This document shows, piece after piece, positions 53,210 through 62,086 of a DNA stretch of 64,000 bases. Numbering within the stretch: the first letter of the stretch is position 1; each line of letters starts with the position of its first letter. Position numbers and translations under genes: made by a program. The DNA is from Embleya sp051903075 (GTDB taxonomy: Bacteria > Actinomycetota > Actinomycetes > Streptomycetales > Streptomycetaceae): positions 4,774,001-4,838,000 of the forward strand of contig NZ_CP182422.1 of the NCBI RefSeq assembly GCF_051903075.1, read 5' to 3'. The notes beneath the pieces were generated by a model. It was not told where the DNA came from and made no database searches. It saw nothing but the letters and a program-made list of their open reading frames with translations.

Positions 53210-53632
53210 ATGGACGTCATCCGCATCGCCGAGATCCGCGACACGCCGTTGTCCGTCGACGAGGTTTTCGCCGCGGTCGGCGACCCCGCCGCCGGTGGCA
53301 TCGACCTGTTCGTCGGTACGGTCCGTGACGCCGACGGCGGGCGCACGGTCACCGCGCTCGAATACTCCGCCCACCCGTCGGCCGCGGCCGAGCTGCGCCG
53401 GGTGATGGAGAAGATCGCCGCCGACCAGCCGGTGCTGGCGATGGCGGCGGTACACCGGGTCGGCCGGCTGGAGATCGGCGACCTGGCGGTCGTGGTCGCG
53501 GTCGCCTGCCCGCACCGCGCGGAGGCGTTCGCCGCGTGCCGCCGCCTGATCGACGACCTCAAGCACGAGGTGCCGATCTGGAAGCTCCAGCACTTCACGG
53601 ACGGCGACGCGGATTGGGTCGGCGCCTGCTGA
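53210..53632 (+). CDS. moaE: molybdopterin synthase catalytic subunit MoaE
   Basis: 140 residues starting MDVIRIAEIRD. Features match MoaE: GTVRDADGG, ALEYSAHP, HRVGRLEIGD, CPHRAEAFAACR and KHEVPIWKLQ with the active-site Lys. Transfers sulfur from MoaD thiocarboxylate to precursor Z in molybdopterin synthesis. No moaD is adjacent; moeZ in this window could sulfurylate MoaD. The ATG lies just after the palindromic element. Confidence 0.88.
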   Translation: MDVIRIAEIRDTPLSVDEVFAAVGDPAAGGIDLFVGTVRDADGGRTVTALEYSAHPSAAAELRRVMEKIAADQPVLAMAAVHRVGRLEIGDLAVVVAVACPHRAEAFAACRRLIDDLKHEVPIWKLQHFTDGDADWVGAC

Positions 53633-53718
53633 GCACCGCGCGCACCCGCTCCGACGCCCCATTCACCCCGTTCACCCCATCCGTTACCAGGCGCCCCGGA
53701 CGCCTCGGAGCAGCGGAA

Positions 53719-53751
53719 ATGCACCATCACCACCACATACATATGATTTAA
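53719..53751 (+). CDS. ten-codon His-rich mini-ORF
   Basis: ATG followed by five His codons, then Ile, His, Met, Ile and TAA. Preceded by GGAG. It overlaps a good -10 (TATGAT, 53742-53747), so it may only be promoter sequence. A His-rich leader could sense histidine or metal availability, but no downstream target of that kind is evident. Confidence 0.25.
   Translation: MHHHHHIHMI
53742..53747 (+). promoter_or_regulatory. -10 element before the small membrane gene
   Basis: TATGAT lies 29 nt before the ATG at 53776. No strong -35 at 17 nt. Confidence 0.5.
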
Positions 53752-53775
53752 GTCGTCACCCTCCCTCTCGTGTCG

Positions 53776-54024
53776 ATGGAGTACGTCATGGCGGCTGTCG
53801 CATGGTGGTGGGCCATCCCGGGCGTCGCGCTCGTGATCGCCGTGAGCTGGGCCGGGTGGACGTGTCGGGCATGGCGTACGCCGAGCATGCGGGACTCGAT
53901 GTCCGCCTTCGAGGAGTGGAGCGCGGCGCTGGACCGGGTGCACACGGCCACCCCGGTCGTGCACGACCCCACCGTCGAGGCGCCCGACCCGACGCTCCCG
54001 GGAACGGCCCACGACAACCCGTGA
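53776..54024 (+). CDS. small membrane protein (82 aa)
   Basis: 82 residues starting MEYVMAAVAWWWAIPGVALV, one membrane segment (~6-27), followed by a polar tail ending GTAHDNP. No Shine-Dalgarno; ATG at 53776 or GTG at 53770. A similar short WWW-containing protein is known before the PDZ protease gene in Streptomyces, by my recollection. Function unknown. Confidence 0.6.
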   Translation: MEYVMAAVAWWWAIPGVALVIAVSWAGWTCRAWRTPSMRDSMSAFEEWSAALDRVHTATPVVHDPTVEAPDPTLPGTAHDNP

Positions 54025-54071
54025 CGGCCCGGCCCGCACCGCGGGAATCCGGGTGCCGTAGGGTCGGGCGC

Positions 54072-55124
54072 ATGTCGCGCCGCACCGCCACCCTGGTCGT
54101 CTCCGGGCTGCTGCTCCTGGCCCTGGCCTGCGCCGTGCTGTTCGCGCCGGTGCCCTACGCCGAGTTGAGCCCCGGGCCCACGTACAACACGCTCGGCGAC
54201 GAGGGCGGCAAGCCGGTCATCGAGATCTCCGGCCACGAGACGTACCCCACGAGCGGGCACCTGAACATGACCACCGTGTCGGTGACCAACAAGTCCTACG
54301 ACATGCCGCTGCTCGACGCGCTGGCCGGCTGGGTCAAGGGCGACGCGGACGTGGTGCTGAAGAAGTCGCTGTACCCCGACGACAAGTCGGCGGCCGAGGT
54401 CGAGCGGGAGAACGCCGAGGAGTTCAGCTCCTCGCAGGAGCACGCCAAGGTGGCCGCGTTCGCCGCCCTGAACATCCCGATCGAGAAGCAGGTGATCGTC
54501 TCGACCGTGGCCAAGGACGCGCCCGCGCTCGGCAAGCTGCACGCCGGCGACATCATCCTGGCCGTGGACGGCACGCCGATCACCAAGACCGAGGACGTCG
54601 CCGCGGCGATCACCAAGCACAAGGCCGGCGAATCGGTCACGCTCACCGTGGACCCGGCCGACGCCCGCGGCACCAGGCGCGACGTGCAGGTGGTCACCGG
54701 CAGGGCCGAGGACGACGGCCGCGCGCTGGTCGGCATCACCCCGGGCATCCTGCCGAAGTTCCCGTTCAAGGTGGAGATCCACCTGGAGGACGTCGGCGGC
54801 CCCAGCGCCGGGATGATGTTCGCGCTCGGCATCGTCGACAAGCTCAGCCCCGGCGACCTGACCGGCGGCAAGTTCGTGGCCGGCACCGGCACCATCGACG
54901 ACGCGGGCAAGGTCGGCGCGATCGGCGGCATCCAGATGAAGACCATCGGGGCCCGCCGCCAGGGCGCCAAGTACTTCCTCACCCCCAAGGCCAACTGCGC
55001 CGCCGCCGCGCAGACCCGGCCGGGCGGTCTGACCCTCGTCCAGGTGGAGACGCTGGACGACGCGCTCAAGGCGCTGGCGACGATCCGCACCGGTCAGGGC
55101 ACTTTGACGGAATGTCATGCGTGA
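54072..55124 (+). CDS. PDZ/Lon-like serine protease (Rv3194c type)
   Basis: 350 residues. N-terminal membrane anchor (~8-30), then a PDZ domain (~150-230; LHAGDIILAVDGTPITKTEDV) and a C-terminal Lon S16 protease domain. Catalytic Ser in GGPSAGMMFALGIV and Lys in GKVGAIGGIQMK. Located outside the membrane by topology. Possibly involved in envelope proteolysis; target unknown. Directly after the small membrane protein. Confidence 0.88.
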   Translation: MSRRTATLVVSGLLLLALACAVLFAPVPYAELSPGPTYNTLGDEGGKPVIEISGHETYPTSGHLNMTTVSVTNKSYDMPLLDALAGWVKGDADVVLKKSLYPDDKSAAEVERENAEEFSSSQEHAKVAAFAALNIPIEKQVIVSTVAKDAPALGKLHAGDIILAVDGTPITKTEDVAAAITKHKAGESVTLTVDPADARGTRRDVQVVTGRAEDDGRALVGITPGILPKFPFKVEIHLEDVGGPSAGMMFALGIVDKLSPGDLTGGKFVAGTGTIDDAGKVGAIGGIQMKTIGARRQGAKYFLTPKANCAAAAQTRPGGLTLVQVETLDDALKALATIRTGQGTLTECHA

Positions 55125-55146
55125 CCGGTGCGGACCCGCTCGGCCC

Positions 55147-55689
55147 CTACTCCTCGTCGGTGTCGCCGAACGTGGCCAGCAGCGCCTCGGCCAGGCCGGG
55201 GACCAGGTCCGCGCCGGAGAGCACCTCGGAATCGTCGTCCTTGGCCCGCAGTCGCACCGCCGACTCGCGCGCGCCGTCGCGCAGCACGCCGACCGCGAGT
55301 CGCACCTCCTGGCGCTCCGGGTGCGCCGCCACCCAGTCGTGGATCTCCTCGTCGCTGCCGACGGTGGGCATGTTCGCCTCGGCGGACGGCGGCAACATCA
55401 GCCGCTCGACCACGAGCGCGCAGCCGAGCACGGCGTCCGGCCAGGCGATGCTCGCCAGGAACTCGTCGATCGCGACGTGCTCCGGGATCTCCTCCTGCTC
55501 GATCGGCGTAAGGGTGTCGATGGGCGCGTCACGGTCGGCGGACAGGCCGAGCTGTGCGGCGAGATCGGGTTCGGTACGGGCCAGTTCCCCGGTGTCCACG
55601 AGCGCGTACAGGCGGGGCTGCTGGTCCCAGCCGTACCCCGCCACGTGGCGTTCGATCTCGACGAGGGCCTGGGTGAGTGCAACGGTCAT
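55147..55689 (-). CDS. PPA1309 family protein
   Basis: 180 residues starting MTVALTQALVEIERHVAGYGWDQQPRL, matching the conserved actinobacterial PPA1309 family. Mainly acidic, soluble, no known catalytic residues. Convergent with the protease gene and divergent from UPF0182. Function unknown. Confidence 0.82.
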   Translation of the reverse strand: MTVALTQALVEIERHVAGYGWDQQPRLYALVDTGELARTEPDLAAQLGLSADRDAPIDTLTPIEQEEIPEHVAIDEFLASIAWPDAVLGCALVVERLMLPPSAEANMPTVGSDEEIHDWVAAHPERQEVRLAVGVLRDGARESAVRLRAKDDDSEVLSGADLVPGLAEALLATFGDTDEE

Positions 55690-55842
55690 GACCCCATCTT
55701 CCCGTCTCCGCCCCGCGACGGATCACGAGCCTGTATCGGCCGTGTCTGTGGGGAACCACGTCCTGTCTCGGTAAGTTGACCCATCGAGCGCCGACCGGGC
55801 GCGTCCAGGTAATGATCGAGGTGCGCACCCTTGGTTTTTCAG

Positions 55843-58800
55843 ATGCCCGAACGAGGCGGCTCAGGTGGCCGTCGGATCAGATTGGGAGCCCCGTCCCGCA
55901 GGTCCAGAACACTGCTCCTGACGCTGGCCATCCTCGTGGTGATCGTTGTCGCGTGGGTGCTGTTCGCGAATTTCTGGACGGATTGGCTCTGGTACAAGTC
56001 GGTCGGCTACGGAAACGTATTCACGACCAAGCTGTGGACGCGCATCGGGTTGTTCCTGGTGTTCGGTCTGCTCATGGCCGCGGCCGTCGGCGCCAACATC
56101 TACGTCGCCTATCGGCTGCGTCCCGCGTTCCGCGGGATGTCGCTCGAACAGCAGAGCCTCGACCGCTACCGCTCGGCCATCACGCCGTTCCGTAGCTGGC
56201 TGCTGATCGCGCTGTCGGTGATCATCGGCATCATCGCCGGAACCTCGGCGTCGGGGCAGTGGAAGACGTGGCTCCAGTTCGTGAACGGCGTCTCGTTCGG
56301 CGCCAAGGATCCGCAGTTCCACAAGGACGTCTCGTTCTACGCGTTCGATCTGCCGTTCTATCGATTCCTGGTCAATTTCGCGTTCGTCGCGGTCGTCGTC
56401 GGCTTCGTCCTCGCGGTGATCACGCACTACCTCTACGGCGGACTTCGGGTGCAGAGCCCGGGGTCGCGGGCCACCCCCGCCGCACAGGCGCATCTTTCGC
56501 TGCTGCTCGGCCTTTTCGTGTTGTTCAAGGCCGTCGCGTACTGGCTGGACCGCTATTCGCTGGCGGTCTCGTCCGGTGATTTCAAGCAGGCCTCGCAATT
56601 CACCGGCCTGCGGTACACCGACGCGCACGCGGTATTGCCGGCGAAGACGATCCTGTTCATCGTCGCGCTGATCTGCGCCACGCTGTTCTTCGTCAACGTG
56701 TTCCGCCGCACGTGGGCGCTGCCGATCATCGGCTTCGGCCTGATGGTGCTCTCCGCGGTGCTCATCGGCGGGCTGTACCCGGCGATCGTCGAGCGGTTCC
56801 AGGTCAAGCCGAACCAGCAGGCCAAGGAAGCCAAGTACATCGAGCGCAACATCGCGGCGACGCGGGACGCGTACGGCATCGACGACGTCAAGCCCGAGGC
56901 GTATGCGGGCAACGTCGACGCCCGACCGGAACTCAAGGACGAGGCCTCGGCCACGGCCAGCATCCGGCTGCTCGACCCGAACATCGTCTCGCCGACGTTC
57001 AACGTGCTCCAGCAGCTGCGGCAGTACTACGCCTTCCCGGCGACTCTCGACGTCGATCGCTACATGATCGGCGGCAAGATGCAGGACACGGTCATCGCCC
57101 TGCGCGAGCTGAACCCGAAGGGCAACCAGAGCCACAACTGGGTCAACGACCACACCAAGTACACCCACGGGTACGGCGTGGTCGCGGCCGAGGGCACCGC
57201 TCGCGACCCCGAGGGCAAGCCGGTCTTCATCGAGAAGGACATCCGGACCGACGCCCAGGAAAAGTCGAGCCCGAGTCCGATCGGTCCGTACGAGCCGCGC
57301 ATCTACTTCGGCGAGCAGACGACCGAGTACTCCATCGTCGGGGCCCCCAGGAAGGCCGCGGCGACCGAGGTGGACTATCCGCTCGACAACAGCCCGACGG
57401 GTCAGCAGACCTATACGTATCAGGGCAAGGGCGGCGTCCCGATCGGCGGCATGTTCAACAAGCTGCTGTACGCGACGAAGTTCCAGGAGGGCAACATCCT
57501 GCTCTCCGACTCGATCAACAAGGATTCCCGGATCCTGTACAACCGCACCCCCAAGGAGCGGGTCGAAGCGGTCGCCCCGTGGCTGACCATCGACGGTGAC
57601 CCGTATCCGGCCGTGATAGACGGCAAGGTGCAGTGGATCGTCGACGCGTACACGACCAGCAACGGCTATCCGTACGCGACCCGCACCACGCTCGGCACCG
57701 CCACCGCCGACTCGCTCAACGCCGAGGACCGGGCTCGGGGCGCGGTCGGCAACACCGGCAACGTCAACTACATCCGCAATTCGGTGAAGGCGACCGTCGA
57801 CGCCTACGACGGCTCGGTCAAGCTCTACCAGTGGGACGAGAAGGATCCGGTCCTCAAGACCTGGATGAAGGCCTTCCCGAACACGGTCAAGAAGAAGACC
57901 ACGATTCCGCCCACTCTGATGGAGCACCTGCGCTACCCGCAGGACCTGTTCAAGGTGCAGCGCGATCTGCTGACCCGGTACCACGTGACGGACCCGCGGA
58001 CGTTCTTCAACGGCTCCGACTTCTGGAAGGTCCCCAAGGACCCCACGGGCACCGGGGTCGGCGGCGCCGACCAGCCGCCGTACTACCTGTCCATGAAGTT
58101 GCCCCCGGCCCCCGGCGACGGCCAGGCCCAGCAGGCGAAGAACCAGTCGTTCCAGTTGACGACCACGTTCGTGCCGAGGGAACGGCAGAACCTCGCGGCG
58201 TTCATGGCCGTCAACTCGGAACCGGGGCCGGACTACGGCAAGGTCAGACTGCTCACGCTGCCCTCGGCCACGGCGATCAACGGGCCGGACCTGATGCAGA
58301 GTCAGTTCAAGTCCGACTCGTCCGTGATCGGGCTGTTGAACGTCTTCCAGATCGGCAACTCGAAGGTCGTCTTCGGCAACCTGCTGAGCCTTCCGGTCGG
58401 CGGCGGCATCCTCTACGTGGAACCGGTGTACCTCCAGGCCAACGCGGCCGGGTCGTATCCGGTGCTGCAGAAGGTGCTGGTGTCGTTCGGCGGGAAGATC
58501 GCGCTGCAGAACACGCTGCCGGAGGCGTTGGCGGCGGTGTTCAACGGCGAGGCGACACCCGCTCCGCCGACCACGGGGACGCCGCCGAACACAGGGACGC
58601 CGCCGAACACCGGTACCACGCCGCCCGGCACGGGGACCCCGACACCGCCGGCGCAGAACCCGACGGTCAAGCAGGCGCTGGACGAGGCCAACCAGGCTCT
58701 CAAGGATGCCGACGCGGCGCTGAAGGCGGGTGACTTCGCCAAGTACGGCGAGGCGCAGAAGCGCCTTCAGGCGGCCGTGGACCGGGCCCTGGCGGCCGAG

Positions 58801-58959
58801 CAGGCGGCGAAGAACCCGCCCGCGGGTACCGCGTCGACGCCGCCGGCGAATGGAACGCCACCGGCGAACGGGACACCACCGGCGAACGGGACACCACCGG
58901 CGAACGGAACCCCGCCGGCGAACGGGACGCCGGGGAGTTCGGCTCCGCCCAAGCCGTGA
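55843..58959 (+). CDS. UPF0182 family membrane protein
   Basis: 1038 residues with seven membrane segments in the first ~300 residues, then a large extracytoplasmic domain with PSVNVLQQLRQYYAF-type conserved blocks (here FNVLQQLRQYYAFP). Matches Rv3193c. The C-terminal ~140 residues are low complexity: GTPPNT repeats, a coiled-coil-like helix, and five PANGTP units (18-bp DNA repeats at 58850-58930). Function unknown. ATG 55843 was chosen over a TTG 12 nt upstream. Confidence 0.87.
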   Translation: MPERGGSGGRRIRLGAPSRRSRTLLLTLAILVVIVVAWVLFANFWTDWLWYKSVGYGNVFTTKLWTRIGLFLVFGLLMAAAVGANIYVAYRLRPAFRGMSLEQQSLDRYRSAITPFRSWLLIALSVIIGIIAGTSASGQWKTWLQFVNGVSFGAKDPQFHKDVSFYAFDLPFYRFLVNFAFVAVVVGFVLAVITHYLYGGLRVQSPGSRATPAAQAHLSLLLGLFVLFKAVAYWLDRYSLAVSSGDFKQASQFTGLRYTDAHAVLPAKTILFIVALICATLFFVNVFRRTWALPIIGFGLMVLSAVLIGGLYPAIVERFQVKPNQQAKEAKYIERNIAATRDAYGIDDVKPEAYAGNVDARPELKDEASATASIRLLDPNIVSPTFNVLQQLRQYYAFPATLDVDRYMIGGKMQDTVIALRELNPKGNQSHNWVNDHTKYTHGYGVVAAEGTARDPEGKPVFIEKDIRTDAQEKSSPSPIGPYEPRIYFGEQTTEYSIVGAPRKAAATEVDYPLDNSPTGQQTYTYQGKGGVPIGGMFNKLLYATKFQEGNILLSDSINKDSRILYNRTPKERVEAVAPWLTIDGDPYPAVIDGKVQWIVDAYTTSNGYPYATRTTLGTATADSLNAEDRARGAVGNTGNVNYIRNSVKATVDAYDGSVKLYQWDEKDPVLKTWMKAFPNTVKKKTTIPPTLMEHLRYPQDLFKVQRDLLTRYHVTDPRTFFNGSDFWKVPKDPTGTGVGGADQPPYYLSMKLPPAPGDGQAQQAKNQSFQLTTTFVPRERQNLAAFMAVNSEPGPDYGKVRLLTLPSATAINGPDLMQSQFKSDSSVIGLLNVFQIGNSKVVFGNLLSLPVGGGILYVEPVYLQANAAGSYPVLQKVLVSFGGKIALQNTLPEALAAVFNGEATPAPPTTGTPPNTGTPPNTGTTPPGTGTPTPPAQNPTVKQALDEANQALKDADAALKAGDFAKYGEAQKRLQAAVDRALAAEQAAKNPPAGTASTPPANGTPPANGTPPANGTPPANGTPPANGTPGSSAPPKP

Positions 58960-58979
58960 TCATGGTGGGGTGACCGCCG

Positions 58980-59016
58980 CGACGGGCCCGTCTCCTTCGG
59001 GGGGGCGGGCCCGTCG
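58980..59016 (+). terminator. hairpin terminator after UPF0182
   Basis: 11-bp stem (58980-58990 with 59006-59016) followed by TGTTAT, 20 nt past the stop. Confidence 0.7.
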
Positions 59017-59026
59017 TGTTATCGAT

Positions 59027-59055
59027 TTGGTGTGCGGCTCCGGGTCACGTAAGCT
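59027..59055 (+). promoter_or_regulatory. promoter of initiator tRNA copy 1
   Basis: -35 TTGGTG (59027-59032), 17-nt spacer, -10 TAAGCT (59050-59055), 15 nt before the tRNA. Confidence 0.65.
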
Positions 59056-59070
59056 CAAGGAACAACGCAT

Positions 59071-59144
59071 CGCGGGGTGGAGCAGTTCGGTAGCTCGCTG
59101 GGCTCATAACCCAGAGGTCGCAGGTTCAAATCCTGTCCCCGCTA
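59071..59144 (+). tRNA. initiator tRNA-Met (CAT), copy 1
   Basis: Begins CGCGGGGTGGAGCAG, anticodon loop CTCATAA, and TTCAAAT in the T arm. C at position 1 opposite a non-pairing base marks an initiator tRNA. CCA is not encoded (CTC follows). Confidence 0.9.
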
Positions 59145-59153
59145 CTCGGTGAA

Positions 59154-59195
59154 AACGCGAGAGGCCCGGTTCTCAGGAACCGGGTCTCTCGCGTT
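59154..59195 (+). terminator. hairpin terminator after tRNA copy 1
   Basis: 19-bp stem with one G-T pair (59154-59172 with 59177-59195), loop TCAG, followed by GTGCGTTTTT. Confidence 0.88.
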
Positions 59196-59299
59196 GTGCG
59201 TTTTTGCTTGATGGTTTGTGCTTGGTGCCCCGGCTCGGGGAGCCGGGGGTGGCGCACGAGCTGAGGGCGTGGCGGTCTAGAGCCTGAGGGCGTGGCGGT

Positions 59300-59542
59300 C
59301 TAGAGCGCGATCTGGCGGCGGCGCTTGGCGCGCAGCGGTGCCATCAGGGTGACGCGCGCCAGACGGTGTGTGCCGCGCTGTTCGGCACGCGGGACCAGGC
59401 TCTGGATTATGGCGGCCGATTCGGCGCTGTTCGCCGTCTCCTGGACGGAGGCACGGCCGATCAGGGCGAGGTGCCGGTCGAGGCGCTCGCCCATGCCGGT
59501 TCGGCCTGCGTCCATCGGCGGAACCGGGACTCGGCGCGGCAT
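59300..59542 (-). CDS. possible small hypothetical protein between the tRNA genes
   Basis: 80 residues starting MPRRVPVPPMDAGRTGMGERL, with GC-rich third codon positions and a plausible helical composition, ending KRRRQIAL. No strong ribosome site. I do not recognise it. It lies between the two initiator tRNA genes. Confidence 0.4.
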   Translation of the reverse strand: MPRRVPVPPMDAGRTGMGERLDRHLALIGRASVQETANSAESAAIIQSLVPRAEQRGTHRLARVTLMAPLRAKRRRQIAL

Positions 59543-59839
59543 GCTCGGATGGTCCAATCCTGATATGACCACGACGCAGACCGTACCCCATCGGAGGCGC
59601 GCCGTGACGGCTTCCAGCCCCGAGCCGAGACCGGATCGTGTCCGGCGATGGCCGACAATCCGGTTGTGGCGCAATCGAACTCCCGGGCAACCAGGGGTAA
59701 TTGGGACCAAAGGGGAAGTGATTCGGAGTCGTGGCGGGGTGAGTCGGGTTCACTCCATGGTCTGAATTCGGCCGCGACACTCACGAGTGACGCGTGCCAC
59801 GCGTGGGGGCGGGCGGCTCGGAGTCGGCGGGGAAGGGAT
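59543..59839. other. region without a credible gene
   Basis: About 300 bases up to the promoter of tRNA copy 2. Open frames on both strands are short and lack ribosome sites. Confidence 0.5.
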
Positions 59840-59869
59840 TTGCCTGCCCGGTCGGGGCTGCCGTAAGGT
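59840..59869 (+). promoter_or_regulatory. promoter of initiator tRNA copy 2
   Basis: -35 TTGCCT (59840-59845), 18-nt spacer, -10 TAAGGT (59864-59869), 12 nt before the tRNA. Confidence 0.65.
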
Positions 59870-59881
59870 TGTGTTCACCGA

Positions 59882-59958
59882 CGCGGGGTGGAGCAGCTCG
59901 GTAGCTCGCTGGGCTCATAACCCAGAGGTCGCAGGTTCAAATCCTGTCCCCGCTACCA
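59882..59958 (+). tRNA. initiator tRNA-Met (CAT), copy 2, CCA encoded
   Basis: Differs from copy 1 at one base in the D loop (GCAGCTCGG against GCAGTTCGG). CCA is encoded at 59956-59958. Same CTCATAA anticodon loop. Confidence 0.92.
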
Positions 59959-59961
59959 CAT

Positions 59962-59994
59962 CGAAGGGCCCGGCCATTGCGGCCGGGCCCTTCG
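59962..59994 (+). terminator. hairpin terminator after tRNA copy 2
   Basis: Perfect 14-bp stem (59962-59975 with 59981-59994), loop ATTGC, immediately after the tRNA. Confidence 0.85.
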
Positions 59995-60102
59995 TGCATG
60001 CCCTCGGACACCGGGTGTTCGCCGACGATTCGTCGCCGGGTGGGGCCGGCTGTTGCCGAATCGCGACTGCATGGATGTGGCCCGAGATGCCACGATGGAC
60101 AC

Positions 60103-62043
60103 ATGGGGGCGTGGAAGGGACATCGCGGACGGCGGGGGGAGCACCCACCGCCGGAGCCCGACGTCTTCGAAACCGTGCCCGAGGGCCCCGACACGGTGGT
60201 CCTGGACCGGGGGCGGGCGGCGGCCGCGACGTCTCCGGCGCATCCCGACGAATACGCGGTCCTGGTGCCGTTCCGGCCGCGCCGGCGTGGGCCCGGGGGC
60301 AGCGTCGAGGGCCACGAGGCGCTGGATCGGCACGAATCGGCCGAACTCGAACGGCGTTACCGCGAGCGGGCCGCGCGCAGCCCCTCCGCCGCCAACAGCC
60401 TCGCCCTGATGTTGCTCGAACGCGACGAGGAGGAAGGGGCGGACGAGGCGGCCGAGTTGCTGCGTCGTGCCGCCGAGGCGGGGCATCGCGGTGCGGCGAC
60501 CAACCTCGGCGTGCTGATGCACCGTCAGGGGCGGGACGACGCAGCGTCGTTGTGGTGGCACCGGGCGGCCGAGGCGGGCAGTCGGATCGCCGCCTACTCG
60601 CTCGGCGCGCTGCTGCTGGACCAGGCCGACGCGGCGCGGGCGAGCGCGGGCGCGGGCGCCGACGTGGGCGCGTATCACGACCTGTCCGGGCAGGGCGTCT
60701 ACTGGCTGCGCAACGCGGCCGAGTCGGGGCATGTGCGGGCCGCGCTCACGCTGGGCGAGTTCTTCGAGTCGACCGGGCGCCCCGGGGCGGAGCGGTGGTA
60801 TCGGCGCGCGGCCGAGGCGGGGCATCCGGAGGCGGCCTACCGGCTCGGGCGGATGGGGCAGGAGCGGGACGACGAACGCGCGGCGTCCACGTGGTTCCTG
60901 CGCGCGGCCTCGTGTGGGCACGTGCGGGCGGCGGTACGGCTCGCGACCTCGCTGGAGCGGGCGGGGGATGCCGCCGAGGCGATCGGGTGGTATCGGCTGG
61001 CGGCCGAGGAGGGTGACGCCGAGGGGGCGCGGGCGCTCGGGTTCCTGCTGCAGGACGCCGGGGACGTCGAGGGCGCGGTGCGATGGTGGCAGGTCGCGGC
61101 GGAAGCCGGCGACGGCACGGCGGCCAATGCGCTGGGCGCGTGGTTCGCGTCCAGGGGGAGTTCGAGCGAGGCCGCGCGGTGGTACGAGCGGGCGGCGGCG
61201 GCGGGCGAGTGCAACGGGGCCTTCAATCTGGGGCTGTTGCACGCGGAGCACGAGGACGCGCCGGGCGCGGAGCGGTGGTTCCGGATGGCCGCCTACGCGG
61301 GACACGGGGACGCGGCCAACGCGCTGGCCGGGATGTTGCTCGAGCGCGGGGACGACGAGGAGGCGCGGATATGGTTCGCGCGGGCCGCCGAGGCGGGCAG
61401 CGTGGACGGTTCGTACAACCTGGGCATCCTGCACGCGCGTGGTGGTCACGACGACGCCGCCGAGGTGTGCTGGAGCCGCGCCGCGGCCGCCGGGCACCCG
61501 GACGCGGCTTTGCAGATGGGGCTGTTGCTGGAGCGGCGGGGGGATGCCGAGGGGGCGGCGCGCGCGTACGAGACGGCGGCGCGGGCGGAGCGGCCCACGG
61601 CGGCGTTCCGGCTCGGGGCGATGCTCGCGGACGCGGGGGCGGTGGAGCAGGCGGAGCGCTGGTACGCGGTGGCGGCGGACGCGGGGCACGTGACGGCGGC
61701 GCTGCGGTGCGGGGTGCTGTGTGCGCGGCGGGGTGAGGACAAGCCGGCGGCGCGGCGGTTCAAGGTCGCGGCCGAGGCGGGCAGTGTGTCGGGGGCGTGG
61801 AACCTGGCGCTGCTGCATCTGCGGCACGGGGATTCCGACGGCGCGGAGCCGTGGTTGACGGTGGCCGCGCGGGGTGGGCACGGGCGGGCGGCGTTGCGGC
61901 TGGTGGTGCTGGCGTTGCGGCGCGGGGATCTGGCCGATGCGGAGCACTGGTGTGGGCCGGCGGTGGCGCATGGTCCTGCGGAGGTCGCGGCGAAGGCGCA
62001 GCGGCTGCTGGACGCGTTGCGGGCGGAATCGTTGGCGAGTTGA
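60103..62043 (+). CDS. Sel1-like repeat protein
   Basis: 646 residues. From residue ~85 to the end, Sel1/TPR-like repeats of ~35 residues recur: units such as AERWYRRAAEAGHPEAAYRLG and ARIWFARAAEAG. At least 14 such units are recognisable. The N-terminal ~80 residues are charged and disordered. These repeats form a superhelix for protein binding. ATG 60103 was chosen; no strong ribosome site. The stop is close to the tandem array. Partner unknown. Confidence 0.82.
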   Translation: MGAWKGHRGRRGEHPPPEPDVFETVPEGPDTVVLDRGRAAAATSPAHPDEYAVLVPFRPRRRGPGGSVEGHEALDRHESAELERRYRERAARSPSAANSLALMLLERDEEEGADEAAELLRRAAEAGHRGAATNLGVLMHRQGRDDAASLWWHRAAEAGSRIAAYSLGALLLDQADAARASAGAGADVGAYHDLSGQGVYWLRNAAESGHVRAALTLGEFFESTGRPGAERWYRRAAEAGHPEAAYRLGRMGQERDDERAASTWFLRAASCGHVRAAVRLATSLERAGDAAEAIGWYRLAAEEGDAEGARALGFLLQDAGDVEGAVRWWQVAAEAGDGTAANALGAWFASRGSSSEAARWYERAAAAGECNGAFNLGLLHAEHEDAPGAERWFRMAAYAGHGDAANALAGMLLERGDDEEARIWFARAAEAGSVDGSYNLGILHARGGHDDAAEVCWSRAAAAGHPDAALQMGLLLERRGDAEGAARAYETAARAERPTAAFRLGAMLADAGAVEQAERWYAVAADAGHVTAALRCGVLCARRGEDKPAARRFKVAAEAGSVSGAWNLALLHLRHGDSDGAEPWLTVAARGGHGRAALRLVVLALRRGDLADAEHWCGPAVAHGPAEVAAKAQRLLDALRAESLAS

Positions 62044-62086
62044 CCGTTGGCGGCCCGGTTCGCCGATGCGGCCCGGGGCCGTGTTG

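Noticed and set aside
53719..53751. His-tag or vector contamination because of consecutive His codons and CATATG
   Set aside because: Sequence on both sides is normal chromosomal DNA with expected synteny, and no other vector features are present.
59565..59764. Small plus-strand ORF between the tRNA genes starting MTTTQTVPHRRR
   Set aside because: Poor codon bias, no ribosome site; the opposite-strand ORF at 59300-59542 has better coding character.
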